DNA of 64,000 nucleotides from Thauera sp. (GTDB lineage Bacteria > Pseudomonadota > Gammaproteobacteria > Burkholderiales > Rhodocyclaceae). The DNA lies in assembly GCA_024235615.1 (NCBI GenBank), contig JACKMB010000004.1:310001-374000 (forward strand), read 5' to 3'. The translations under genes were made by a program, and so were the position numbers. The notes beneath the pieces were generated by a model, which worked only from the letters and a program-made list of their open reading frames with translations, had not been told where the DNA came from and did no database searches. How positions within the stretch are numbered: position 1 is the first letter of the stretch; each line of letters opens with the position of its first letter. This document shows positions 63,876 to 64,000 of this stretch, piece by piece.

Positions 63876-64000
63876 TCACACGATCGGGTTGTGCACGGTC
63901 ACCAGCTTGGTGCCGTCGGGAAAGGTTGCCTCGACCTGGATGTCGGGGATCATCTCGGCGACGCCCTCCATCACGTCGGCGCGCGTCAGCAGGGTCGCGC
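63876..64000 (-). CDS. ureA: Urease gamma subunit UreA (partial, C-terminal end)
   Basis: The last 40 codons: [38 protein letters not shown] and stop. The remainder lies beyond the right edge. The order ureA-ureB-ureC-ureE-ureF-ureG-hupE on the minus strand is the usual betaproteobacterial urease operon; ureD is expected upstream outside the window. Confidence 0.95.
   Translation of the reverse strand, partial: ATLLTRADVMEGVAEMIPDIQVEATFPDGTKLVTVHNPIV

Overview
The window is about 64 kb of very GC-rich chromosome from a betaproteobacterium, most likely Rhodocyclales (Thauera/Azoarcus type). That placement is inferred from gene content and style: a TAXI-TRAP transporter, paired short chromate transporters, a photolyase/DASH-cryptochrome cluster, NADP-type GdhA, a LIV-type transporter, HupE/UreJ beside urease genes, and a dense family of GTAG-type REP hairpins. 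No rRNA, tRNA or CRISPR array was recognised.

Layout. 0-6.8 kb: end of a TAXI solute-binding protein, fused TRAP permease and DUF1850 protein; a reverse chromate-transporter pair with a LigT-like protein; an alpha/beta hydrolase coupled to a FIST sensor. 7-13.6 kb: ABC1/UbiB kinase-like gene, then a probable light-response cluster (DUF3429, renalase-like flavoprotein, photolyase/cryptochrome, DUF2256 zinc ribbon, DASH cryptochrome) around a divergent promoter with a near-perfect palindrome. 13.8-26.1 kb: housekeeping genes (EamA, truncated globin, exonuclease/GIY-YIG fusion, HMA protein, glycosyltransferase, CBS-PAS-GGDEF-EAL protein, EcsC, FrnE, U32 peptidase, enoyl-CoA hydratase) separated by REP arrays.

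26.1-35.1 kb is an accessory island without REPs. It holds a complete RIT element (three overlapping tyrosine recombinases between inverted ends), an ISAs1-family insertion sequence with 17-bp inverted repeats and a 10-bp target duplication, and a parDE pair. Between them lies an AT-richer operon of five small-overlap genes of unknown function. The insertion sequence sits exactly in its GIY-YIG nuclease gene, and removing it restores the frame. This operon is the best candidate here for an undescribed system.

35.3-64 kb: nitrogen genes (amt with a convincing NtrC site and sigma-54 promoter; gdhA with an NtrC-like site and leader hairpin), TRIC channel, flavoprotein, thioesterase, LysM/BON protein, metallo-hydrolase, a large membrane protein followed by a decayed partial copy of itself, LIV permeases and binding protein, ubiX, a Lon-N protein, mutY, flavin reductase, an orphan hydrogenase-large-subunit-like protein, HU, RhlE-type helicase, isochorismatase/LysR pair, and a urease operon (ureABCEFG-hupE) running off the right edge.

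The most striking sequence-level feature is the REP family. Two hairpin types differ by compensatory changes in the stem and occur in composite units of about 116-121 bp. One such array, with an exact 117-bp (39-codon) period, lies inside the DASH cryptochrome gene and is translated in frame.
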